Counted from the stretch's first letter, positions 1-5,972 are shown. The stretch is DNA of 9,608 nt from an uncultured Bacilli bacterium (GCA_947626215.1 CANQRJ010000048.1:1-9608); one strand, 5' to 3'. A program made the numbers and translations. The notes: generated by a model not told the origin, from the letters alone.

Positions 1-335
1 ATCTCCTACTTCTGTCTCTTTACTAAAAATGGTACTGAAAAAGTTTAAGTTTCTTAGATGGAGCCAACTTTGATCGGATGAGTTCATTTCGATATTATGT
101 GAACGTTCACATAATCGATATGTGTTTTTACTCCATCTACTGTAGCTATAAAGTCTACTATTTTTGCTCTTTCTACTACATTTCTTTTTAAAAGTTCTGT
201 ATTGGAAAAAGTAATATTAGAAACTTTCTTTTTAAAGATTAGACTTAAAAGTGTCTCTAGAAGTTCCGTATCACTTGGATCCGAGAATATCGCTTTAAAG
301 ACTTTGTCATTCTTAGCAGTGAAAAATTTCGACAT
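1..335 (-). pseudogene. Disrupted Rpn/PDDEXK-family nuclease or putative transposase (5' part)
   Basis: The start ATG at 335-333 has a strong GGGAGG Shine-Dalgarno. The first 74 codons give MSKFFTAKNDKVFKAIFSDP and onward, the N-terminal pattern (KNDxxFKxIF) of the Rpn/PDDEXK_2 nuclease-transposase family. The intact copy at the right end has the core Asp in IVDF and then HIEMN, the E-x-N end of the PD-(D/E)XK motif. Here a 26-bp insertion falls at the HIE codons, shifts the frame and ends the protein at residue 83 with a TGA (84-86). The original frame resumes as MNSSDQSWLHLRN and stays open to the window edge, with an ATG overlapping that TGA. The catalytic Glu is in neither piece, so a nuclease product is unlikely. 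The lesion looks recent because nothing else in the gene has decayed. Confidence 0.85.
89..121. repeat. 26-bp palindromic insertion with 7-bp direct repeats
   Basis: Compared with the right-hand copy, the left nuclease gene has 26 extra bases. TCGATAT occurs at 89-95 and again at 115-121; the right copy has one equivalent site with a single mismatch. Between them lie 19 bases containing the perfect palindrome TATGTGAACGTTCACATA (96-113, extending to 22 bp at 94-115). The flank also holds TATGTG at 119-124, so the same hexamer is present once in the flank and in both arms of the palindrome. This fits a template-switch (fold-back) replication error. A tiny palindromic element making a 7-bp target duplication is the alternative. 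Confidence 0.85.
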
Positions 336-369
336 AATTCACCTCCCTTCGAGTTTTATATTCTACAAC

Positions 370-404
370 ACAAATTTCGAAAAATTTGTCGAACGATGTC
401 GAAT
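370..404 (-). promoter_or_regulatory. Conserved control region of the left nuclease copy
   Basis: Read on the - strand, this has two TTCGAC repeats 10 bp apart and then a perfect dyad: an 8-bp stem ACAAATTT/AAATTTGT around TTCG (370-389). TAGAAT, a possible -10 box, lies just downstream. The same block precedes the right copy with one base difference, while the spacer between it and the start codon varies. A good -35 at normal spacing is not seen. The block may be an operator or recognition site; that role is inferred. Confidence 0.5.
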
Positions 405-475
405 GTGTAAAAAAAGTTGAAATTTAACTTTGAAAAAAGAATTCTTTCAAAAAAAGAAGTGTAATTTATTAGACA

Positions 476-487
476 TTGTGTTAGAAT
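476..487 (+). promoter_or_regulatory. Extended -10 promoter for the AAA/oxidoreductase/deacetylase operon
   Basis: TTGTGTTAGAAT is a TRTGn extended -10 followed by TAGAAT, 26 bp before the ATG at 513. No clear -35 is found at 16-18 bp spacing, which extended -10 promoters can tolerate. The SNF2 gene has nearly the same element at 5961-5972 (11 of 12 bases). The 406-475 stretch upstream is AT-rich with an imperfect dyad around GAATTC (429-451); no gene is seen there. Confidence 0.5.
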
Positions 488-512
488 ATTTATAGTAAGT
501 AGGTGAGTCAAA

Positions 513-1451
513 ATGGAAGAACTAAATATAGGACTTAGCATGCTTGAAAGATATGGCGAGGTCATGACTTCAAAAACTTTTATTACAGATCCTGCAATTG
601 CAAGAGATGATGAAATTAAACAATGTATTTTGACTCTTTTAACTCCTGAAAAAAGTGCATTATTAGTAGGTAAACCTGGTATAGGTAAAACGGCTATTGT
701 CGAAGGACTTGCTTATCGAATACAAAGAGATATGGTTCCTAATGCTTTAAAAAATTGGGAAATTATTAAAATTAATATTACTTCTTTATTAGGTTCTGTA
801 AATACCGATGGACAAACAGAAAATCGAATTGATTTGTTAGTAAAAGAATTAAACCAAAGAAAAAATACCATTTTGTTTATTGATGAAACACATGTGTTAG
901 TAAATAAAAATAATGATCAAAATGGTGGCATTGATTTTGCCAATATGTTAAAGGCGGGATTAGACCGCGGGACAATAAAAATGATTGGTGCTACTACGAC
1001 AGAAGAATATGAAACTTATATTTTAAGAGACCGAGCTTTTTTAAGACGTTTTCAAAAAATTGATGTTTTAGAAACCGATAAACCTACTACCGTTAAAATT
1101 TTAATGGGTACGGTTCCAAAATTAGAAACTCAAATTGGGGTTAAACTAGAGTATTCTGATTTTGTAAAAGAACGGATTATGACTTTTATTGTCGAAATGA
1201 CCGATGAATATAAAAGAATTTATGAAGTTGCATCTCGGTATCCTGATATTTGTTTAACCATACTTAGTAACGCATTTACTTATGCACTTTTTGATAATGA
1301 AACGAGTGTAAAAATAAAGCACATTTATAAAGCCATTTGTAATGCGAAAAATATTTATGAAGATGTGAAGAAAAAAGAAATTGAACGATTTAAAATAGAA
1401 TTTAAAGATTTGATTAATGAAGAACATGTCAATTTAGAAGAAAGGGGATAA
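513..1451 (+). CDS. Stand-alone ClpA/ClpB NBD1-type AAA+ ATPase
   Basis: The 312-aa protein aligns along nearly its whole length with the first nucleotide-binding domain of ClpB/ClpC. It has the entry segment LERYGEVMT (11-19), Walker A GKPGIGKT (53-60), Walker B ILFIDE (120-125), sensor-1 IGATT (158-162), arginine-finger segment LRRF (177-180) and the small-domain PD motif at 244-245. The Clp N-domain, the coiled-coil M-domain and the whole second AAA+ ring are absent. The substrate-gripping pore loop, normally KYRGEFE with an aromatic residue, is NTDGQTE at about 97-103, so classical threading is doubtful. The charged C-terminal tail (about 280-312) is probably helical. AGGTGAG lies 5 bases before the ATG. 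It is the first gene of a likely three-gene operon. ATPase class is certain; the substrate is unknown. Confidence 0.88.
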   Translation: MEELNIGLSMLERYGEVMTSKTFITDPAIARDDEIKQCILTLLTPEKSALLVGKPGIGKTAIVEGLAYRIQRDMVPNALKNWEIIKINITSLLGSVNTDGQTENRIDLLVKELNQRKNTILFIDETHVLVNKNNDQNGGIDFANMLKAGLDRGTIKMIGATTTEEYETYILRDRAFLRRFQKIDVLETDKPTTVKILMGTVPKLETQIGVKLEYSDFVKERIMTFIVEMTDEYKRIYEVASRYPDICLTILSNAFTYALFDNETSVKIKHIYKAICNAKNIYEDVKKKEIERFKIEFKDLINEEHVNLEERG

Positions 1452-1455
1452 AAAA

Positions 1456-2520
1456 ATGGAAAAAATTAATGTAGTTCAAATTGGATGTGGAAAAATGAGT
1501 AAATATATCATGCGATATATTTATGAAAAAGAAGGGGTTGTTGTTGGAGCCGTCGATATTAGTCCAAATGTGATTGGAAAAGATATTGGGTCAATTATGG
1601 AAGTGGATGACAAAAATGTCTTGGTCCGTGATGTAAAAGAATTGGATGCTTTATTAAAAGAAGTAAAGCCGAATGTTGCTATAATTACAACGATGAGTTT
1701 TTTAAATGATATTGAAGAAAATATTAGAACATGTGTAAAAAATGGAGTGAATGTTTTAACGATTTGTGAAGAGGCGTTCTTTCCAAGTAATTCCAATCCG
1801 ACTCTTTTTAAAGAATTAGATTCTTTAGCAAAAGCTTTTCATGTTACAATAACTGGTTGTGGATTTCAAGATATTTTCTGGGGAAATATGATTACTTCCA
1901 TTTGTGCATCTACTCATCGAATTACAAAAATTAAAGGGTCTAGTTCCTATAATGTCGAAGATTATGGAGTGGCGCTTGCCAATGCTCATGGGGCAGGATT
2001 TACAGAAGAAGAGTTTTCTCGTCAAATCGCGACTTATAATGGACTTAGTGAAGAAGAAATTGAAAAATTAAAACAAAATAGAGAATTTTTCCCAAGTTAT
2101 ATGTGGAATGTTGTGGGATGGCTTACCGATAAATTAGGTCTTCATTTAATAAGTCTAAAACAAGAATGTATTCCTGTAATGTGTGAAAAAGAACTGACTA
2201 GTGATACACTTGGAATGACGATTGAAGTAGGAAAAGTAAGAGGAATGAATGCGATTGTAACAGGTATGACAAAAGAAAATATTGTGATTGAAGTAGAATG
2301 TATTGGTAAAGTTTATACGAGTGATGAAGAAGATGATAATGAATGGACAATTTATGGAACACCGACTACCACAGTAAAAAATGAAAAACCAAATACGGTG
2401 GAGCTTACTTGTGCAGATATTGTGAACCGAATTCCTCAAATTATAGATATGCCAAGCGGTTTTATTCCAACCAGTCGTTATAAAGAGCCAAAGTATATTG
2501 TAAAGGATTTTTGGGAATAA
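1456..2520 (+). CDS. 2,4-diaminopentanoate dehydrogenase-like NAD(P)-dependent oxidoreductase (DapB-like fold)
   Basis: The 354-aa protein opens with a Rossmann motif, VVQIGCGKM (6-14), and an acidic residue at the end of the second strand (GAVDIS, D34), then VAIITTM (74-80). The middle contains TGCGFQDIFW (133-142) and SSYNVEDYG (163-171). The C-terminus has DIVNRIPQIIDMPSGFIP (321-338), a pattern I associate with the DapB-related family that includes 2,4-diaminopentanoate dehydrogenase of clostridial ornithine fermentation. That enzyme uses NAD(P)+ to oxidatively deaminate 2,4-diaminopentanoate. None of the other ornithine-pathway genes is in the window, so the real substrate may be another amino acid or amine. 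It begins 4 bases after the AAA+ gene's stop, with GAAAGGGG inside that gene's end, so the two are probably co-transcribed and perhaps translationally coupled. Family placement is fair; the reaction is inferred. Confidence 0.7.
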   Translation: MEKINVVQIGCGKMSKYIMRYIYEKEGVVVGAVDISPNVIGKDIGSIMEVDDKNVLVRDVKELDALLKEVKPNVAIITTMSFLNDIEENIRTCVKNGVNVLTICEEAFFPSNSNPTLFKELDSLAKAFHVTITGCGFQDIFWGNMITSICASTHRITKIKGSSSYNVEDYGVALANAHGAGFTEEEFSRQIATYNGLSEEEIEKLKQNREFFPSYMWNVVGWLTDKLGLHLISLKQECIPVMCEKELTSDTLGMTIEVGKVRGMNAIVTGMTKENIVIEVECIGKVYTSDEEDDNEWTIYGTPTTTVKNEKPNTVELTCADIVNRIPQIIDMPSGFIPTSRYKEPKYIVKDFWE

Positions 2521-2551
2521 TATAAACAAATGAGAGTTTGGAGTAGAGGTT

Positions 2552-3982
2552 ATGAAGAAGTGGAATCTAAAAAAATTACTTTTTGCGTTAGTTATGATAC
2601 TAGTTCTTGTTGTAGTACCACTTTCTTTGTATACGCTTCTTGCTCCAAAATTTCGTGTTCAAACATTTGATGAAGAGATAAAAGTGAATATAGGAAGTTC
2701 TTTTAAGCCTAATAGTGGCTCAGTTTGCTATGGAAACTTTTTTTCTTGTGAATCGGTTCAAGTAGAAGAAGTAGGGGAAGTGGATACTTCAAAAACAGGA
2801 GACTATGAAGTCAAATATCGTTATACTTTTGAAGGCGAAAGCATGGAAAAAGAACAAATGGTAAAAGTTTTAGATTTAGAAGGACCTACTATCGAAGTGA
2901 AAAGTGAAGACTTGACTTATTGCCCGAATGGAAAAGTTCCGGATTATGAAATTTTGGCAACTGATAATTTAGATGGGGATTTAACGAGTCAAGTAAAAAA
3001 AGAAGGAAAAGATGGTAAGATTATTTTTTCTGTTACCGATTCATCCGGAAATGAAACAAGATTAGAAAAAGACGCGACTGAAAAAGATGATATCCCACCA
3101 AGTTTAATTTTAAATGGAGATGCGACAAAATATATTAAAAAGAATGAATCGTATCAAGAAGAAAAGGCAACAAGTAATGATTTTTGTGATGGAGACTTAT
3201 CGAATCAAATTGAAATTTCAGGGTCAGTGGATACAAGTAAACCAGGAGAATATCAAATACAATATAAAATCCAAGATTCTAGTGGAAATGTGATGACGGC
3301 AATACGACAAGTTTTTGTCTATGAAAACAATAATTATAATGCACCTAATGGAAAAAGTATCTATTTAACCTTTGATGATGGACCTGGTAAATATACCGAA
3401 AATCTTTTAAATATTTTAAAAGAATATAATGTAAAAGCTACTTTTTTTGTGACAGATCAAGGCTTAACAAAAGGTTATGATCAAATGATTTTAAGAGCTT
3501 ATCAAGAAGGACATACAATTGGTCTTCACTCGAATTCTCATAGTTATAGTATTTATACGAATGAGCAAACTTATTTTGATGATTTATATGCGATTCAAGC
3601 TAAAGTAGAACGAATTACAGGGGCAAAATCTTATATTATTCGTTTTCCAGGAGGAAGTTCTAATACGGTAAGTGAAAGCTATGATGGGGGAACCAAAATT
3701 ATGAGTCGCCTTACCAAAGCCGTTGAACAAAGAGGATTTCGTTATTTTGATTGGAATATAGCTAGTGGAGATGCAGGAGAAACAACAAATACAAATAAAA
3801 TTGTTTCTAATGTCATTAGTAGTTTAGGAAATAACAGTACTTACGTTGTTTTACAACACGATATAAAGGATTACAGTGTAAATGCCGTACGGTCTATTAT
3901 AGAATACGGACTTTCTCATGGATATACATTCCGAGCATTAACAATGCAAAGTCCTGTTGTTCATCATCATATAAACAATTAA
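2552..3982 (+). CDS. Membrane-anchored polysaccharide (peptidoglycan) deacetylase with Ig-like repeats, CE4 family
   Basis: The 476-aa protein has a positively charged N-terminus and one hydrophobic helix (about 9-31) with no clear cleavage site, so it is probably an anchored extracellular protein. Residues 35-258 look like three Ig-like/DUF5011-type domains; DTSKTGDYEVKY (78-89) and DTSKPGEYQIQY (227-238) repeat the same strand pattern. The C-terminal NodB domain has all five CE4 motifs: TFDDGP (273-278), HSNSH (326-330, metal His), RFPGGSSN (364-371), DWNIASGD (400-407) and LQHD (434-437). The family removes N-acetyl groups from wall glycans, often giving lysozyme resistance. Extracellular Cys59 and Cys66 could form a disulfide. 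GGAG lies 8 bases before the ATG. It is the third gene after a 31-base gap and likely shares the upstream promoter. Activity is confident; the exact glycan is inferred. Confidence 0.93.
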   Translation: MKKWNLKKLLFALVMILVLVVVPLSLYTLLAPKFRVQTFDEEIKVNIGSSFKPNSGSVCYGNFFSCESVQVEEVGEVDTSKTGDYEVKYRYTFEGESMEKEQMVKVLDLEGPTIEVKSEDLTYCPNGKVPDYEILATDNLDGDLTSQVKKEGKDGKIIFSVTDSSGNETRLEKDATEKDDIPPSLILNGDATKYIKKNESYQEEKATSNDFCDGDLSNQIEISGSVDTSKPGEYQIQYKIQDSSGNVMTAIRQVFVYENNNYNAPNGKSIYLTFDDGPGKYTENLLNILKEYNVKATFFVTDQGLTKGYDQMILRAYQEGHTIGLHSNSHSYSIYTNEQTYFDDLYAIQAKVERITGAKSYIIRFPGGSSNTVSESYDGGTKIMSRLTKAVEQRGFRYFDWNIASGDAGETTNTNKIVSNVISSLGNNSTYVVLQHDIKDYSVNAVRSIIEYGLSHGYTFRALTMQSPVVHHHINN

Positions 3983-4002
3983 AAAAATGGACTATTGGTC
4001 CA
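3981..4002 (-). terminator. Intrinsic terminator of the LigD-like gene
   Basis: On the - strand, TGGAC-CAATA-GTCCA is followed at once by seven T. The stem contains the LigD stop codon and the T-tract touches the stop codon of the convergent deacetylase gene. An outer A-T and G-U pair can lengthen the stem to 7 bp. Confidence 0.7.
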
Positions 4003-5395
4003 CTTCGAAGAACCCTTCCCAAGGGTCTTTTCTTTTTAATCTTTTAATAGCCAAATCCATAGTAATATCATCTGGTTTAATTTTATCTAGTTCATTCCAA
4101 GAAATAGGCATAGAAACGGTGGGTTTTGATTTAACTCTTAAGGAGTAGGGAGCCACACTTGTTGCCATTTTTGTATTGCGGACCCAATCAATATAAATGT
4201 GGCCTTTTCTTTTTTTAAAACTCATGTTACTTACGTATTTCTCTGGCCATTTCATTTCCATGATTTTAGCAATATTTTTAGCAAATGCCCGAAATGAAGT
4301 CCATGAAGAAAGAGACTGTATAGGAACTATAATGTGGTATCCTTTGCCACCTGAAGTTTTTAAAAAAGAAACTAAATGAAGTTCATCTAAAATACTTTTT
4401 AAGTCTTTCACGCCTTCCCGTACTTTCTTTAATGGCATTTTTTCATCTGGATCTAAATCAAAAACTAAATAATTTGGTTTATTGATTTTGGGATAAGTGC
4501 TTCCCCAAATATGAAACTCATAACTGTTCATTTGAACTTCGCTTAAAAGACTTTCGGCGTTTTTGATGTAATAGTAATCTTCTTTCTTTTCTTTCGAACT
4601 TGAAATTCGTACTTTTCCCATATTTTGGTGAAGATTTTCAAAATGTTTTTTAAAAAATTTTTCGTTTTCAACTCCTTCGGGTGCTCGTACGGTACTTATG
4701 ATTCGGTTTTCAATATAAGGAATCATTCGAGATGATACTTTTTGATAATATTTTGCAATGTCGTACTTTGTTACTTTTGGTTTAGAAAAAATGATTTTGT
4801 TTGGATTTGAAATTTCAATTCCTTCGATGATATGATTTTTATCACTATTTTTGCATTTTTTTATATGACTTTCTATTTCCTTCATTGTTCTTCCTGTTTT
4901 TATAGAAGTTTTAAATTGACTTATTTTTGTTTTATTGCTATAAAAATCTTTTTCTTTAATGAGAAGCCAGTTTTCTTTTTCTAAATGAATAAAAGTCCAT
5001 TTTCCTTCTATTCTTTTCCCTTTCAAAACAAATTTAAAAGAATGAGAAAAGTCTTGGAATTCGGTAGGTTCCCAGTATCCTTCGTCAAAAATCATCACGG
5101 TTCCGCCTCCATACTGTCCTTTTGGAATCGTTCCTTCAAAATGACGGTAGTCTAAGGGATGGTCTTCCACTTGAATCGCGAGTCTTTTGTCTTTCGGATT
5201 ATAAGATGGACCTTTTGGAACGGCCCAACTTTTTAAAGTACCATTCCATTCTAGTCTTACGTCATAATGATCTTTTCTTGCTAGGTGATGTTGAATCACA
5301 AAATGTAATTTTTTCTTTGATTTTTTTATCGCTCCTTTTGGTTCTTTTGTTTTATTAAAATCTCGTTTCTCTTCATATTTTTGTAATTTTTTCAT
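3992..5395 (-). CDS. LigD-like protein: 3'-phosphoesterase plus primase-polymerase, no ligase domain
   Basis: The 467-aa protein has an N-terminal 3'-phosphoesterase domain (about 8-150). It carries RDFNKTKEP (11-19), HLARKDHYDVRLE (37-49), DH at 78-79 and Tyr83. As I recall the Pseudomonas LigD numbering, H42, H48, D50, R52, H84 and Y88 correspond to H37, H43, D45, R47, H79 and Y83 at a constant offset. After a short linker containing GRTMKEIE comes the archaeo-eukaryotic primase-like polymerase domain (about 193-467). Its metal ligands are DLD (D313, D315) and D403 in IYIDWVRN, with SGGKGYH (348-354) and ATSVAPYSLR. LigD proteins process and fill broken ends in Ku-dependent end joining. The ATP-dependent ligase domain that sits between these two in Pseudomonas is missing, and no Ku gene is in the window, so sealing needs another ligase. 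GAGGG lies 6 bases before the ATG. The upstream promoter is not clear. Confidence 0.93.
   Translation of the reverse strand: MKKLQKYEEKRDFNKTKEPKGAIKKSKKKLHFVIQHHLARKDHYDVRLEWNGTLKSWAVPKGPSYNPKDKRLAIQVEDHPLDYRHFEGTIPKGQYGGGTVMIFDEGYWEPTEFQDFSHSFKFVLKGKRIEGKWTFIHLEKENWLLIKEKDFYSNKTKISQFKTSIKTGRTMKEIESHIKKCKNSDKNHIIEGIEISNPNKIIFSKPKVTKYDIAKYYQKVSSRMIPYIENRIISTVRAPEGVENEKFFKKHFENLHQNMGKVRISSSKEKKEDYYYIKNAESLLSEVQMNSYEFHIWGSTYPKINKPNYLVFDLDPDEKMPLKKVREGVKDLKSILDELHLVSFLKTSGGKGYHIIVPIQSLSSWTSFRAFAKNIAKIMEMKWPEKYVSNMSFKKRKGHIYIDWVRNTKMATSVAPYSLRVKSKPTVSMPISWNELDKIKPDDITMDLAIKRLKRKDPWEGFFEVDQ
4012..4037 (+). terminator. Candidate terminator of the deacetylase operon, inside the LigD 3' end
   Basis: On the + strand, ACCCTT-CCC-AAGGGT (6-bp stem, 3-base loop) is followed by CTTTTCTTTTT. 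It lies 30 bases past the deacetylase stop and within the last codons of the convergent LigD gene, where it also encodes the DPWEGF segment. Codon constraint could produce part of the dyad by chance. Confidence 0.5.
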
Positions 5396-5465
5396 AGAAT
5401 CCCTCTTTTTTAGTGTGAGATAAAAAAAATAAAATATGCAAAAAGTAAAAATATACTAAAAAACG

Positions 5466-5492
5466 AAAAAAGAGCCTTAAAAGACTCTTTTT
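5466..5492 (-). terminator. Intrinsic terminator of the tRNA-His transcript
   Basis: AAAAAGAG (5467-5474) pairs with CTCTTTTT (5485-5492), with two more pairs beyond a mismatch. On the - strand it is followed by TTTTTTCG and more T. It is the first hairpin after tRNA-His that has a T-tract, so the tRNA transcript should end near 5460. It could also work weakly in the other direction, but no + strand gene runs into it. Confidence 0.65.
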
Positions 5493-5494
5493 CC

Positions 5495-5532
5495 TAAGAT
5501 TTAAACTTTTTCAGTACCATTTTTAAATCTTA
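5495..5532 (-). repeat. Hairpin whose loop is a 25-nt match to the flanking nuclease genes
   Basis: TAAGATTTAAA (5495-5505) and TTTAAATCTTA (5522-5532) are a perfect 11-bp inverted repeat around a 16-base loop. Positions 5501-5525 are identical to 9574-9598 in the right nuclease gene (codons 88-95) and to the reverse complement of 24-48 in the left copy. No T-tract follows on either strand, so it is not a simple terminator. In the RNA read from tRNA-His this segment is antisense to the nuclease mRNA. It may be a regulatory stem-loop or a relic of the nuclease gene. Confidence 0.75.
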
Positions 5533-5534
5533 TC

Positions 5535-5560
5535 TATATAACATTTTACAATGTTATATA
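5535..5560 (-). other. Perfect hairpin just downstream of tRNA-His
   Basis: TATATAACATT and AATGTTATATA form a perfect 11-bp stem around TTAC, starting 7 bases past the CCA end of tRNA-His. There is no T-tract on the - strand, so it is probably a structured part of the pre-tRNA trailer, perhaps affecting 3' processing or stability. Confidence 0.6.
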
Positions 5561-5567
5561 CTATTTA

Positions 5568-5644
5568 TGGGGCGAAACGTGGGGATCGAACCCACGCATA
5601 CCGGAGCCACAATCCGGCGTGTTAACCACTTCACCAGTTCCGCC
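5568..5644 (-). tRNA. tRNA-His (anticodon GTG)
   Basis: All parts of the cloverleaf can be read. The acceptor stem is GCGGAAC with GTTTCGC. The anticodon stem is CCGGA/TCCGG around the loop TTGTGGC, giving GTG. The T arm is GTGGG-TTCGATC-CCCAC. The two histidine identity marks are present: an extra G at -1 (5644) and C73. CCA is encoded (5570-5568). It supplies histidine at CAC/CAU codons. It is a single gene with its own promoter about 12 bases upstream and a terminator after about 75-100 bases of trailer, an unusually long and structured trailer. Confidence 0.97.
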
Positions 5645-5655
5645 ATAGCAATAAT

Positions 5656-5684
5656 AGTTTAACAAATTCTTGTATCTTTTGCAA
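5656..5684 (-). promoter_or_regulatory. Promoter of tRNA-His
   Basis: On the - strand, TTGCAA (5684-5679), a 17-bp spacer and TAAACT (5661-5656) lie so that transcription would start about 5 bases before the tRNA. It overlaps the divergent promoter at 5670-5698, so the two probably compete or are coordinated. Confidence 0.55.
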
Positions 5685-5698
5685 GTATATATTATAAT
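5670..5698 (+). promoter_or_regulatory. Promoter of the 65-aa membrane protein
   Basis: TTGTAT (5670-5675), a 17-bp spacer and a perfect TATAAT (5693-5698) lie 26 bases before the ATG at 5725. This sigma-A type promoter supports the small ORF being a real gene. Confidence 0.7.
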
Positions 5699-5724
5699 TA
5701 TTTGTAGAAAGTTAGGGGAATTTT

Positions 5725-5922
5725 ATGTTATCATTAGATTTTTTAGAATCAATAAATACTTTTTTGGAGCCAATTTTTAATTTTTTTAAAGAAATTTGGA
5801 ACAATATCCAGGGTTTTTTAGTACAGTATATGCCGGAAGATGTAGTAAATGTTTTAATTTATGGAATCATCGTGGCAATTATTTTAATAATTGTTTTAGC
5901 AGTAATAAATAAAAGAGAATAA
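5725..5922 (+). CDS. Small single-pass membrane protein of unknown function
   Basis: The 65-aa product has an N-terminal half rich in aromatic and hydrophobic residues (FLESINTFLEPIFNFFKEIW, 6-25) that would make an amphipathic helix. A short break with acidic residues (PED, 37-39) precedes one strong transmembrane helix (about 41-61) ending in NKRE. The positive C-terminal end suggests an N-out, C-in arrangement. There is no signal-peptide cleavage site. A consensus promoter, AGGGG 6 bases before the ATG and a terminator after it make a complete single-gene unit. I do not recognise the family. A small toxin, a membrane-complex subunit and a stress peptide are all possible; no antitoxin partner is evident. 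Confidence 0.75.
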   Translation: MLSLDFLESINTFLEPIFNFFKEIWNNIQGFLVQYMPEDVVNVLIYGIIVAIILIIVLAVINKRE

Positions 5923-5943
5923 AAACGTTTGTTTGATTAATGA

Positions 5944-5972
5944 TTTACATTCTAAAAATCTTGTGTTAAAAT
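5944..5972 (+). promoter_or_regulatory. Promoter of the SNF2 helicase gene
   Basis: TTTACA (5944-5949, one mismatch to consensus), a 17-bp spacer and TAAAAT (5967-5972) are joined by a TGTGT extended -10. The expected start near 5979 falls inside the left arm of the terminator hairpin that follows. Confidence 0.7.

Larger units (their letters stand above)
1..405. repeat. Left arm of a long inverted repeat containing a nuclease/transposase-like gene
   Basis: The reverse complement of this stretch matches 9241-9608 nearly base for base. Homology starts abruptly at CATTCGACA, which is position 405 here and 9241 on the right; inward of that the two flanks share nothing. The repeat holds a short control region and the first part of a PD-(D/E)XK gene, and it continues past the window edge. 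Differences are a 26-bp insertion (89-121), a small indel region just before the start codon, and scattered silent substitutions. It is best read as two members of a dispersed gene family placed in opposite orientation. Terminal inverted repeats of a classical insertion sequence are not visible. Confidence 0.93.

Noticed and set aside
84..335. TGA read as tryptophan (Mycoplasma code), which would remove the stop in the left nuclease copy
   Set aside because: Tryptophans in the large genes are TGG, and the frameshift from the 26-bp insertion fully explains the stop.
202..420. An ORF antisense to the left nuclease start, with an identical twin at 9240-9446 on the other strand
   Set aside because: It is the mirror of the nuclease coding region. 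It is shared only because the repeat is shared, and its distal part is non-coding spacer.
429..451. Imperfect palindrome around GAATTC as a terminator
   Set aside because: The arms differ in A-run length, and no gene ends into it on either strand. At most a weak operator.
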